Part shown: positions 22,406-33,888 of the stretch, in pieces | Layout: each line of letters opens with the position of its first letter | Numbering within the stretch: the first letter of the stretch is position 1 | Assembly: GCA_030278955.1 (NCBI GenBank) | Contig: JAOANR010000004.1 | Location: forward strand, 56,445,120 to 56,509,119 | DNA from: Hygrophila difformis | Lineage: Eukaryota; Streptophyta; Magnoliopsida; Lamiales; Acanthaceae | Direction: 5' to 3' | Length of the DNA stretch: 64,000 nucleotides | Notes under the pieces: generated by a model | The model's input: only the letters and a program-made list of their open reading frames with translations | Database searches by the model: none | What the model was told of the DNA's origin: nothing | Translations under genes and position numbers: made by a program

Positions 22406-24487
22406 GTCTAGGGTTAGGGTTAGGATTAGGGTTGGGTATTGGGCTTTGGTGTATGGGCTATGGATTAATTGGGCCTGGAACAAAGTGGATCATTGGACTG
22501 GACCAAATCACCTATGTTGGACTCAATTCAATTAAACACCTGCAATTTAATTTAAATAAGGATTAGTGGATCAATTAATGCTAATTATAGCAGAAAACAG
22601 AGATAGAGATAAATAAACATACAAATTAAAAATATATACATCAAAATATAAAAATAATATAAATATGAATATTTTTTCCACTTGATTATTTGGCTGAGCT
22701 CCATTTAATGAACTCGTGTTCCATCAAATAGACAACATCGAACCAAAATTAATCAAGTGTATGGTTTTTAATATTTTTATCATGTTTTTGGGTTTTTGAC
22801 ATAAAATTACTGAAAATAACAATATTTTTGTGTTTTTCAATACCAGTTTATTATTTATACAAACTTGCATAAATCTGTTAAATTCAACTGCTTTCTTATT
22901 TAAATAAGACCGGAATGCGATCAAATGTCCGTATTAGACACGGAAATAGATTGAAAATAATGGTCAATTTTGGCCATTATCAACATCCTCACATTTAATA
23001 CTGATCGTCCCCGAGCAGTCAGAGTCAATGTTCCTAAGAACACGGACTCTACATATTCAATCTATTTTCGTGGCTTCAAAAATTTCATTCTTTTTAGATT
23101 GGGATAAGACAATCGAAAACTACAGGTATTAAATTTTCTTGATTGCAGTGTTTAATAAAATGATACTTCTCACTTAATCAGGCCTACAAATCAGTCATTA
23201 TTGATAATTTTTCATGAACATCATGTTTAGAAAAATTCATTGATTTAATTCTAGAATTAAAGTATGACATGAACATAATTAAAAGCAGAGCCTCTCATAT
23301 AGCAGAAACGGAAATTTCACTCACTCTCAAAAAGGGGTTTTATCAATGAGCACTCATAATCAAATTTAATTAAATTATCCCATAGGCTTGCAATTGGACC
23401 AACTCGCCACCGGCTCATTTCTTCAAATCGAGATCATGAGGTCTTATTCAAGGGTTATAACGGGGCATACGGTTGTAATATTTGGTAGGAAAAGGAATTT
23501 ATTGGGTTAAGAAGTGGCATGAATTAATTATATCTTAACTTGGCATATTTGTATTTAAAATTTATGATCATCAACATTTTTCTTTTTTTTTCTTTTGCTT
23601 TTCTCTTTTCATATTGCATGACATTAGACTATGTCTAATTTGCTTTGTCATTTGCAATTTATTTTGTGTTGAATTAAATTCAACATTTTCTTTTCTTTTT
23701 TTTTTTGTGTTGAATGGAACTCAACAATTTTCTTCTTCTCTCTTTTTTTTTGAATCGGTTTATTGAATACCGATTTGATGACTTGATGATCATAAATTTA
23801 ATGCCTTGATAAAATTCATTCTTGCACACTTGGGTTTGAATTTTTTGGTCTTTTTGTAAGGATAGGAATAATATAGAGGGCTTCAAAGAAAAATTAGGCT
23901 TAAGGCTCAAAGTGGTTAATCCTAAAGGGAAAATATTTTTGGTTTGGGATTCAAACGAAGGCCAAAAATTTTGGGTTTTCTAAGTGCCTCGATCATATGC
24001 TCGATTTTTGGAATATGGCATGATCTTGAATCGGTCCCAATCACAAGTTCTAGTGTCCTTTAACTAAAATGATTTTCACACATCAAAGAAAAGAATGAGT
24101 AAAAATGACTCATGGCTCAAATCTCACATGGAGTGGTTCATTCATGTCATACAATATTCTTAAATATAATCTTTGAAAAATTCTTACAATATATTCAATT
24201 AAATTCTCAACATGAGGACTTATTACCCAACAAGATGATTATATCATTAAATTTTTATAGCTCAAAACCTCAAAAATTCATATCATGCATGTATTCAATT
24301 ATATTATCCCAATTTAAAAGTTTGAAAATTTAATCATAAACCAAAATCAAATATGTGAATTCTTAGACAGGTTATGCATGCTTTGTACTGGGTTTAAATA
24401 TAAAATACTAATAATAAAAATAAACAAAAAGAAAAGTAACACACTTTTTTTTTTTTTTTTTTTTTTAAGAAACATTTAAGTGAAGAA

Positions 24488-24525
24488 TCAACATCCTCAC
24501 ATTTTGAGCCTTGCTCGAAATGTGA
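24488..24525 (-). repeat. Hairpin plus PPT-like module 3 (copy B)
   Basis: The plus strand reads ATCAACATCCTCACATTT followed by the partner arm; equivalent to 8110-8147. Confidence 0.8.
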
Positions 24526-25002
24526 GTCAATCCGTTCCCACTCAAACAAATTTTCAAAATTGAAATAAAATAAAAGAGGAGGGAGGGAGGGAGAAAACAT
24601 TTAAATAAAAACTAAGAACATACTTCCGATAGCCTTTTTCATCAAACCAATTAAGTGTTCGACGATTTTGGCTATGTGTGATTGTTTGGTTCATCGAACA
24701 AAGCAATTTGTTCGATGCCCAACACTTAGAAAATTCTGATTTTCATCAAAATTGTTCAATCACATTTTGAATTTTATAACATTTAATCTACTATATTTGC
24801 TTGCATAAATTAGGTTGGATTAATTCTGTTCTTATAAATGTTATTCCGGATTTTAAATTGCTTTAAATTCCAGGAATACTTTCAACTAATCACAGAATCA
24901 ATCCAACCGGGAACCTGTTTTGGAGCTTTAATTTTCTTTTTGGTGATTCCACAAATTCCTGCAAAGCAAACACAGAAGAAGTTATCGGGTTTTCTCAAAA
25001 AT

Positions 25003-25043
25003 ATCAACATCCTCACATTTAGAGTCTTAGTACTCTAAATGTG
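25003..25043 (-). repeat. Hairpin plus PPT-like module 2 (copy B)
   Basis: Perfect stem CACATTTAGAGT; equivalent to 7590-7630. Confidence 0.85.
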
Positions 25044-25701
25044 AGTTAATTGATTACTACCCGAATTATTTTATCCACAAAAGATATAAATATAAATATA
25101 TGTATACATATAATTTTGACTTGCAGAAATTTAGGTTGGATTAATTCCGTCCTTGCGAAAATTATTCCGGATTTTAAATTTCTTTGAATTCCGGATATAA
25201 TCTTCGGTCAATTACAGAACTAATCCAACCGGGAACCTCTTTAGATGCTCAGTCGGGACAGGGGCGACGGAAAGTGAGATGATGGCCGTGGCTTGTCCGA
25301 TGGTGGTGAGCAATTGGTAGTCCGAAGATCTGCTGCTCCATTCGTTGTTTCACCAGTGATGAGGGTTTCCTCAGCGCAGTGGTGGTGTTGAGGTGGATGA
25401 GCGATGGAGTAGCGGTTGAGCTTCGTGGTCCGGATGTGGTGGAGATGACAAACACGTGAGCATCACGTGTTGTGCAATTTACAATTGCAAATTAGTGTAG
25501 CTCCACTGCTACACTTCTCCATTTTTCTTTGATTTTTCGTTTAATTATCCTAGATTTTGCAATTGGCGAAGTGTAATTAAACGAAAAATCAAAGTAGTGT
25601 AGCCCCAATGCTACACTTCCACATTTAACTCCGTACACCATTTTGGTGGCTCCATGATTCCTGCAAGCAAAAATACCCAATTGGTTAGGTTTTCCCCTCA
25701 A

Positions 25702-25741
25702 ATCAACATCCTCACATTTAGAGTCTTAGTACTCTAAATGT
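25702..25741 (-). repeat. Hairpin plus PPT-like module 1 (copy B)
   Basis: Perfect stem ACATTTAGAGT, with the outer TTGATTTGAGG pair also kept; equivalent to 6885-6924. Confidence 0.85.
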
Positions 25742-25851
25742 TTAATTGATTTGAGGGTAATTCTCTGTTCTGAAATATATACACAAAACTAACACTAAAC
25801 TAACTATGAGTAATCAGGAGTGTAATTCTCTTAATAAACGACGCTGCATCC

Positions 25852-25869
25852 TCCCCGGCAACGGCGCCA
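25852..25869 (-). other. Primer-binding site of copy B, tRNA-Asp type
   Basis: The minus strand reads TGGCGCCGTTGCCGGGGA directly after the 5' LTR. Confidence 0.93.
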
Positions 25870-28605
25870 TGAAACTTTTGACAAATTTCATTAACACGAG
25901 TATTTTTCAATAAAAAATATCAGGTTTGAATTTATTAAATGAAGGAGTTATGATTTATGGAATGGGTTTAGGGATATATTAAGGTTGTTACTCTTTATTA
26001 CTCATGTGAGGGGCTTTAATTTCAAATGACAATGTGGTCCTCTCTGCCATGAAACTTCTGACAAATCTCATGATACAACCGGGATAAATTGACCTTCAGC
26101 CTGTCACACTGAGGGTCCCCGGCATATGCGCCATGATACTTCTCATGATTTCATGTCATGAGATTCCCTGCCATGAAACTTTCGGCAGATTCCCACTACA
26201 TGAGTATTTTCCGAAAAATCATGTTTTTATTTACTCGTGTTAAGAAACTGTGCCCCCGAAAGCGCACGGAGTCAAAAATTGCAGTATTTATAGTAAGTAC
26301 CGGATCGTTCACTGGAGGATGTGCGATGGAAGCAGGGCCCACGCCGTTTACTAAGATTTTCCACTCGGTTACTCGATTCGAGTTTGAGATATGACTAACA
26401 ACTACTTGACATAATTTAAACTAAGCTATGAAAGCAATTAAAATAAAGCAGATAAAATTATTCTACAAAGCAAATTAAATTTAATCTAAGAAAGCAATAA
26501 GATTAATCTAAGAAAGCGATTAAGATTATTCTAAGAAAGCAGATTTAAAATGAGACAGAAGGGACAGGAAGAAAATAATAAAGATTGGACAATATTCAGA
26601 TGAAACACAATTAAACTTCCATTTTGTTACACAGATCTTTGTTTGGGATAATTCGTTCAGTTAGCTAATTCTCATGCTCTCTATACCATGTTCCCTTTAA
26701 CAGACAGGTACTTACAGTAAGAGTTTACATGCTCTTAAGAAAACAAAATCTAAGATACCACAGACTCACAAATGCCCTCACATGGCCATGCTGAGGCATA
26801 TTATTCATCTGTGGTGGACAAGCAACACCTGACAAATCATTTATTGAAGTGCCAAGTACCGTTATCATTCCCCCATGTCACACCCAAAGATTCTAATCAA
26901 GCCCTGAACTATCCCTTAACTCTCAGTCCTAGTAGCAGTTACACAACTCTCAATACAACCGAGTGACCTCTAACGAAAGCATTTAAAAGAAAGCGATAAA
27001 GAAAGCATTTAAAATCCTATCACTCGGAGGTTTTTGAAAGTCTGACCCTGGTAGTAAAAGAAAGCCCCCAGTCAGAATGACCGGGTGTGGATCAAGAATT
27101 CCCTATTCTCGGTGAACCGCTCGTAGTGTTCACTTCCCTTCGGGTGGTTATGAGATACAAACTAATGAAACGAACTAATAAATTAGTTCGTTCCGGATGC
27201 ACTCACTCAGGACTCAATAATAGGCTTTGGCAGAAGAGGATAGCAGTTGAAAGAATACTCAACCCTACCTTAGAAAATAACCAAGGCCCGAGTGTTGTTC
27301 CTCTAGTATTATCTGTCACACCTTATCGGAATCCAAGTGGAATCTGACCCAGTGCAATATTTAATACAAGATTTCCAACAAACAGCAATTTTGGAAAATA
27401 ATAAATCTGAAAATCATTCCCTATCAGGTACTAGACTCTCAATTAAAACGCAGATCCTTTCAGTCTAGGTGAGACCTAATTGCTGACTCTGTTCTAATTC
27501 CCCAAAATCAACCCCCAGTCGGATATGAATTAGTCATAACTGTCGAATTTATCCCTTACTCAGATCCGGATTATATAAGGAATTTTTGTTGGAAATTTAA
27601 TATGAAACATCTGATTTAAATCAAGACTTCTATGTCCAAGGGAAGGATCCCAAAATAATATTGACCACAATATCTACATAATAATATCATGCATAAATTT
27701 ATAAGGAAGTGTAAAATTAACTAACCCAAAATATAAGGTGGGTTTAGACAGAAGTTGACACACAGATATGAAGTAGCCGGAGATGAGAAGAATTTTGGCT
27801 AAAGAGAGTGCCAGAAATAACTGGGGTGATCTGGACTGCAAACATCTGCTATCCAGTTCCCAATTATTCCAGATGGAAAGATTTTAGACAGCAGAATAAT
27901 CTTAAATGACAGTGGTCGCTATCATTCAGACCCTTACTGTCTGTGAATCAGAGAAAAACCCACATGTTCTTTCACTGTCTTAATTACTAGATGACATTGA
28001 CCTATGTCGTCTAATGTTGGCACAGTTTGAGATTCGGGTTTGAAATTAAGATAAAGAAAAAGAAACTGTATCCGGATAGGAGTCAGCTGAGCAGCTATTA
28101 TAATCCCGGATGGACGAACCGCCAAGGCTTCGACCGACCGCTATTCGGACCATGCAAAATAACATCTAATAATTAATATACAGACCACGAGCTAGTTATC
28201 CGTGTGGGAATACCCGCCAACATTAATCTGATATATTCCTTATTAGCTGTTTCACACATTACGGGAAAAGACAAAATAAATAAAAGAAAAATATTTTTGG
28301 GTCATCTTGCATGAGAGACATTGGTTTCTCATGCAAGGTATGGAAATGAATCCATAATTACTCTGTATGTCTAAATAATCACTCATTCCATAATTAATTA
28401 ATTAATTACAGTCCGGATTATATACTTAGATCATTAGAGTTTAATCATTTGTAGAAGAATCTTTTAATGGGGAATTGAACAAAGTTCTTTATATCAAATT
28501 AATCATGGGTTGAGATCATTGGATCTCAACCTCAAAATATTAATATAAAGGTTCAATTAATTAATGAAGTGAGATGAAGAATAAAAATTTGGCAAAAAGG
28601 TGCCA

Positions 28606-29297
28606 CTTTGTCGCGATGCAGAGTTTGTGTCGCGGAGCATGGTTCCGCGACAAAGGTTCCGCGACAAAGGGGTGGGAAATAAGAGAAATGGGATTTTGAA
28701 AATTAGGGTTTGCTTTGTCGCTTAAGCAAAAATTTTGTCGCGGAACATGGTTCCGCGACAAAGAGGCATAGCGACAAAGAGGGTTGAAAATTGGTAAGGA
28801 TATAATTCCTGGTCGCGGAACAAGGATTTTGTCGCGGTACGTGGTTCCGCGACAAAGGTTCCGCGCCAGAGTCCTCCCAGAATAAAATTACAAGTATTTG
28901 GGTCCTTGGTCGCTAATCAAGGGTTTTGTCGCGGAACGTGGTTCCGCGATAAGACGTTCCGCGACAAGATTGCTTCGCGACCAAGGGTTTCAAAATTAAT
29001 GGCAAGGCATAATTTTCTGTCTCGGAATAAGATTTTGTCGCGGAACGTGGTTCCGCGACAAGGGTGCTCCGCGACAAAAGCCATGCAGACAAAATGCAAG
29101 AATTTGGTCCTCTGTCGCTAAACAGGGGTTTTGTCGCGGAACGTGGTTCCGCGACAAGAGTGTATGGCGACAAAGGGTTTTAAAATATTTTATAAAAATT
29201 TTGGCAGCATAACCCCTTATATTGCATTACATGGGTGTGCGTTGTGATCCGTGGGATCACAACGGGAAAATTACATTGCAACCCGTGGGGTTACAAT
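28606..29297. repeat. Palindrome array (copy B 5' LTR)
   Basis: Same as 20168-20859. Confidence 0.88.
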
Positions 29298-29882
29298 GTT
29301 ATGCAATACAATATAGGGGATGCAATTTTAAATAAAAATGCACAAACACTAAAATGCCATCCACTTTCTAGATCTAGTCCATTAGAAATAAAAATAAAAC
29401 TAAAAATAAAAACACTACCTAAGAACTAAAGAAGAAAAAGTAGGAACAGAACACCAAAAATAAAATAAAAAGAAATAACAAAAACAAGCAATAATAGCAA
29501 AAAGATGAAAACAGCCTGTGCTATTACTGAATAAAACACCAACACTAAATCTATCAAGGGTCAAGCATTAAGTGTTTATGCATTTTATTAAATAGGGAAA
29601 GCAATAAAACCTAACTACAATACATGGTTCAAAATGCACCCATTGATTAAGTGTTTGAGACCCACAAACTACAGAATATGAAACTGGAAAAATAAAAGTG
29701 AACACTAGCTACACTTATTTATTACAAAGCATAAATTAAACTAAGCTAAGATCTACTACATTGCATAAAAATAAACTAAGCTACCTACTCTAACATGTTT
29801 TTGGAGAGCACAGTGGTGCCTCCAAGAACAGTAAAACTAAACTAAATGTAGCTAGGTTACTGTTCAAGGGGGTGGGAGGTTA

Positions 29883-29890
29883 TATTTATA
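29883..29890 (-). promoter_or_regulatory. TATA box, copy B 5' LTR
   Basis: Same sequence as in the other LTRs. This is the copy expected to drive the genomic RNA of B. Confidence 0.65.
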
Positions 29891-31426
29891 GAGGTGGAAA
29901 ATTAGCCCTAGGCCCATTAGGCCCATCTGGTCGCCAAACAACTGGTTTGTCGCGGAATAGGGACAAAACACTTTTTGGCTCCAAGATGGCGCCCAGGAGG
30001 GGGCGGGAGTTGAAATCCCAGGAGAAAAGGAAAAGACAAGGATTTTAACATTGGCGGGACTTGAAGTCCCAGGACCTCCCGAGTCTTTAGTCACATGGGA
30101 AAATTGAATTTATGAGATAGTGCATGTCACGTGACATGCCGGTCGCGGAAGAGCTGTCTCTGTCGGGGAAGCTTTGTCGCGGTGCACTGTCCTGGGCGCG
30201 ATCCACTTTGTCGCGGAACATGGTTCCGCGACAAAATTTTGTGCCCTGATTCTCCTCTCACAGTCTCGGAACAATATTTGGGCGCGGAGCATTTGGGCGC
30301 GGAACACCCCACCGCGACAAAGTATCTATCGCGACCAACTGTTTAATTTCCTCTCTCTCTTCATCATTTATTTCTTCTGTCTCGATCCCAGCTCTCTTTT
30401 TCTTTGTTCTTTCTTCTTCCTCCTCCATTTCTTTACAGCTTCTTCTCCATTTTCTTTCTTCTTCATTCTTTCTTCTCGATTTTTCTGTCTTCTCAATTGG
30501 GTGTAGCAAGGGGCTACTGTGTTGGCCGGAGTTTGTTGGATGGCGTTGGAGAAGGGAGGTGGTGCCGGAGATGGCGCCAGATCTGGAAGTGGTGGCGGAG
30601 GTGGCAGTTTGGTTGGAGGGATGGAGAAGATGATGATGATGGATGGAAATGGATGATGGTGGACATGGTGGTGGCTCGGTGGTGTTGAGGGCGCTGTGGT
30701 GGTGGTTGCGAGACGAAGGGGGTGATGGTGGTGGTGAGAATGGGAGGAGGATGGTGGCCGTGGGCGGCTGCCGAGTGTGGCGGATGAAGGGTTGGGGGTG
30801 ATCGGAAGGATGGCCGGCGGCGGTGGCGGCGCCGCCGGCGGGAAAGGGTGTCTAGGGTTAGGGTTAGGATTAGGGTTGGGTATTGGGCTTTGGTGTATGG
30901 GCTATGGATTAATTGGGCCTGGAACAAAGTGGATCATTGGACTGGACCAAATCACCTATGTTGGACTCAATTCAATTAAACACCTGCAATTTAATTTAAA
31001 TAAGGATTAGTGGATCAATTAATGCTAATTATAGCAGAAAACAGAGATAGAGATAAATAAACATACAAATTAAAAATATATACATCAAAATATAAAAATA
31101 ATATAAATATGAATATTTTTTCCACTTGATTATTTGGCTGAGCTCCATTTAATGAACTCGTGTTCCATCAAATAGACAACATCGAACCAAAATTAATCAA
31201 GTGTATGGTTTTTAATATTTTTATCATGTTTTTGGGTTTTTGACATAAAATTACTGAAAATAACAATATTTTTGTGTTTTTCAATACCAGTTTATTATTT
31301 ATACAAACTTGCATAAATCTGTTAAATTCAACTGCTTTCTTATTTAAATAAGACCGGAATGCGATCAAATGTCCGTATTAGACACGGAAATAGATTGAAA
31401 ATAATGGTCAATTTTGGCCATTATCA

Positions 31427-31431
31427 GACAT
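31427..31431. repeat. Target-site duplication of copy B, right
   Basis: GACAT matches 17427-17431. Confidence 0.95.
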
Positions 31432-32486
31432 TCCTTTTTGAGATGTCCTTTTCCTCCACACTCATAGCATATAATAGAAGAGAATTTGTCAAATTTCTCA
31501 GGTTCCTTGAGTTTCTTGACATTACTGCCTTTGCCTTCGAACTTCTTAGATCCCTTGGACTGTTGTTTGTCAGAAGTTGAAACACCATGTGAACTGGATT
31601 TCTGAGGCTTGCCTTTCTGTAACTGTCTTGCTCTCTTTTCTTGAAGAAATTTGGCCATCCTTCTAGTGATCAAGGATAACTCTTCATCTAAATCATCATC
31701 TGATTCCTCAATCTTTTCAGCCTTTAGAGCAATATTCTTCGATTTTCCTTTGCTCCTTGATTCGAGATGATTCATTTCATAATTTTGCAAATTTCCAACC
31801 AACTCTTCCAAAGTCATGGTGTTGGTCTTCTCACTCTCTTCAAGAACTGAGATCTTTCCAGAATACTTAGGAGAAACTGTACGTAGCATCTTGCGAACCA
31901 ATTTTTGTTCATCAAAATGCATTCCAAGCTCTATGCATTGATTAACCACATTTTGAAATCTCCCAAAGTATGTTGAAATATTTTCATCATCCGTCATCTC
32001 CAACCTGTCATATAAGGATTCAACACGATGTAATCGGGTTAGTTTAACATCGGCAGAACCTTCAAACCTGACTTCAAGAAATCTCCACATCTCATAGGCA
32101 TTTTTGCAATTCTTGATCATTCTGTGCTGTGCCTCTTCCATGGCTCCGCTGATCGCGTTCATGGCTGCGTAATTCCCTTGTTTTGCTGCTCTTTCTGCTA
32201 CAGTTAATTCGGCCTTCCTAGCAAGTCGTGTAATCGGTGCAGCAGGTGGTACAGCCGTTGTTGTGGTAGCAGTGGTAGAGGTAGTGTCCGTTGAAGCAGA
32301 TGTGGTCGTCGTTGTCGTGACAACCGCAGGAATTTCAGTCCTTGTTGGTGGTTCCCATGCTTCTTCAACTGCATCCCAGACATCTTCTCCAAGAGCTCTG
32401 AGATAACACTCCATTCTTGATTTCCAGTAGCTAAAATTGTTTCCATCGAAGATTGGTGGACGAAGATGCGAAATTTCCCTACTCAT
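31427..32486 (-). pseudogene. Copia gag N-terminal and nucleocapsid segment
   Basis: The start ATG is at 32486-32484, 38 bp from the PBS. The N-terminus has the plant Copia gag motif (PPIFDGNNFSYWKSRMECYL; UBN2/DUF4219 type). A Thr/Ala-rich low-complexity stretch follows, then a helical core (EMWRFLEVRFEGSADVKLTR) and a zinc knuckle CX2CX4HX4C (CYECGGKGHLKKEC). Element B enters directly after the knuckle, so the last about 18 codons of the open frame belong to B. Gag would form the virus-like particle and bind the RNA. The reading frame is otherwise clean. Confidence 0.93.
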
Positions 32487-32523
32487 CTTGAATCTTGAAT
32501 CTCCAGTAAACGTTTGAAGATTG

Positions 32524-32535
32524 GCTCTGATACCA
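32524..32535 (-). other. Copia primer-binding site, initiator tRNA-Met
   Basis: The minus strand reads TGGTATCAGAGC, the standard plant Copia PBS complementary to the 3' end of initiator tRNA-Met. It lies 2 bp from the LTR end (…GACTGTCA). Confidence 0.95.
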
Positions 32536-32537
32536 AT

Positions 32538-33201
32538 TGACAGTCCCTGTGAGTAGGTTGTTTACGCGATGTATTGACAACACACACAATTGCAGAAATA
32601 TAAGAACACAATTGTTTGTTGACCCGGTTCGGACCTCCTGTCCTACATCCGGGGGATTCCAATCCAGGCGAAGATTACTCAACTATGAACAAGAACAAAC
32701 ACAAAACTCGAGACCAATCCTGTTAACTCGATCTAGAAGCTGAATCTCTCCCCCTCAACTTCTAATCTCCCTAACTAGAATTACAGAGACAATCTTTGTT
32801 GTTCCTTCACCCTGTTGACGACCCTGAATCAAGAATCCTTTAAGCTATATCAAGAAGACTTCCTCTCCTTGATTTACAACTCGATCTAAGCGATATACAG
32901 TGAATTACAACACAATTCTATCAAGAACAAAAACTCTCAAAACATCTAAACATGAAGAACAAGTTTTTGGCTCTCTTGAAGTATATCTTCTAAAACGAAA
33001 ACTAAACTCTCTTGGTAGAATATTGAAGACAAAAATTACTTAAAAGTAAAGACTGACTCAAAGACTATTTATAAACTAAGAACGTCTTGGTCTTTGAGTC
33101 CGGGTGCTGGTGAAGCTTTGATCTTTAAAACCATAACTGTATCGTTGTTAGAGCATTGCAGTGACACCCAAATGATTCTGCATGAAATGTTAGTGCCAAC
33201 A
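32538..33201 (-). repeat. Copia 5' LTR
   Basis: In element orientation it starts TGTTGGCACTAACA and ends GGGACTGTCA, just before the PBS. The TG...CA ends give 664 bp. The outer end is chosen by the TGTTGGCA start, since the partner LTR is outside the window. A TATA box lies inside at 33065-33075. Confidence 0.75.
33065..33075 (-). promoter_or_regulatory. TATA box of the Copia LTR
   Basis: The minus strand reads TTTATAAATAG, about 130 bp from the outer LTR end. It would set the U3/R border of the Copia transcript. Confidence 0.6.
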
Positions 33202-33499
33202 CATACCATATTGCCCCTGTTAATTCATTTCATGTGTCTGCCCTATAATATTAGCTATTTTTATTAAGTAAAATGAAAGTTAAATTTTTTGGGTCTGGGA
33301 ACATAAATTTCGTGGCCAAATATGCATTAGTATTAAATATGTAATCTGATTTTCTTGTTATTATTATTTTTTTTTATATTTATTGTATAATTTGTGGAAA
33401 TTGTTCTTGATATTAATTGGTGTGGAATTGGGCCGTAGGCCCATATGTAGCCCATCATTAATTCTACAAATACGAGTCGCACTCGCGACTTTATTAAGT

Positions 33500-33720
33500 A
33501 CTTACACTGTTCCTAAATAATTGACATGGACGGTATTTTGTGGCTGTTTATTGAGTAACTTTAATTCGATTTTTTCATACAATTATATCAATTGAGATCT
33601 TGTTGGATTCGTCTAATCGCATAGATTTAGAATATCAAATTTTTATAATTTTTACTCGTATACAATTTGAGTTATTAAGGGTTAAAAATATGTATTGGAT
33701 TGCACGAAATGTGGGCGGTG
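33500..33720 (-). mobile_element. Degraded Stowaway-like MITE
   Basis: The stretch with ATCTTGTTGGATTCGTCTAA, TTTTTACTCGTATACAATTTG and GAGTTATTAAGGGTTAAAAA is homologous, in reverse orientation, to the MITE at 41366-41635. The ends are eroded, so limits are approximate. It lies in the 33202-33888 interval, which otherwise shows only a short palindrome (AGTCGC...GCGACT) near 33475. Confidence 0.6.
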
Positions 33721-33888
33721 ATAATTAAAAAAGAACTGAGGAAGTAGTTCTGAAGCCAGTTCTTTCGACGTGTACAGCGAGGGAAATGGCCAATGGGCTG
33801 TATACACGAGTCAGCTGAGGTCGACATTCGACGATTACATTTCCGTAAGCATATTTTAGAGTTCCAGACTCAACCCTCACGTAAAAAA

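Larger units (their letters stand above)
17432..22982 (-). repeat. 3' LTR of copy B
   Basis: The plus strand starts TGAAACTTTTGACAAATTT and ends GGCCATTATCA, the reverse complement of the copy A LTR ends. It contains a palindrome array (20168-20859), TATA box (21445-21452), U3 palindrome (about 21764-21790), pyrimidine-rich tract (about 21902-22050), GC-rich cassette (22066-22405) and telobox repeats (22409-22437). Confidence 0.95.
22983..25869 (-). other. Non-coding internal region of copy B
   Basis: It is colinear with the copy A internal region, with no gag or pol frame. The PPT position is 22996-22983. Hairpin/PPT-like modules lie at 24488-24525, 25003-25043 and 25702-25741. Long T or A runs are at about 23695-23710 and 24446-24467. 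Confidence 0.85.
17432..31426 (-). mobile_element. Giant-LTR non-autonomous retrotransposon, copy B (LARD-like), inverted
   Basis: It is the same family as copy A, on the minus strand. The 5' LTR is 31426-25870 (5,557 bp), the internal region 25869-22983 (2,887 bp) and the 3' LTR 22982-17432 (5,551 bp). GACAT flanks both ends (17427-17431 and 31427-31431). The PBS is identical to that of A. The two LTRs look identical by eye except for a 6-bp insertion near 30030, so insertion was very recent. Compared with A the LTR shows many substitutions and indels and a different GC-rich cassette, so A and B are separate subfamilies and not a duplication of each other. Confidence 0.95.
25870..31426 (-). 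repeat. 5' LTR of copy B
   Basis: It repeats 17432-22982 with a 6-bp tandem-type insertion near 30030 and no substitution that I could see. It contains a palindrome array (28606-29297), TATA box (29883-29890), GC-rich cassette (30510-30849) and telobox repeats (30853-30881). Confidence 0.95.
1..33201 (-). mobile_element. Ty1/Copia LTR retrotransposon, split by two nested elements, left end outside window
   Basis: Read on the minus strand, the order is LTR (33201-32538), initiator-Met PBS, gag (32486-31427), insertion B, gag C-terminal part/protease/integrase (17431-15441), insertion A, then the start of reverse transcriptase (935-1). Protease and integrase before RT is the Copia order. The pieces fit exactly when each insertion and one copy of its 5-bp target duplication are removed, and each surviving piece is an open frame. 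The element therefore looks to have been intact when hit. The long coiled-coil region between gag and protease resembles the Sirevirus (SIRE/Maximus) lineage; that placement is inference. The rest of RT, RNase H and the 3' LTR lie left of position 1. Confidence 0.93.

Noticed and set aside
22070..22483. 137-codon His/Pro-rich frame in copy B LTRs
   Set aside because: Same reasons as the copy A cassette frame: low complexity, with telobox repeats translated as Leu/Thr repeats.
33470..33492. Perfect AGTCGC/GCGACT palindrome, considered as a Helitron end
   Set aside because: No CTRR-T follows at the right distance.
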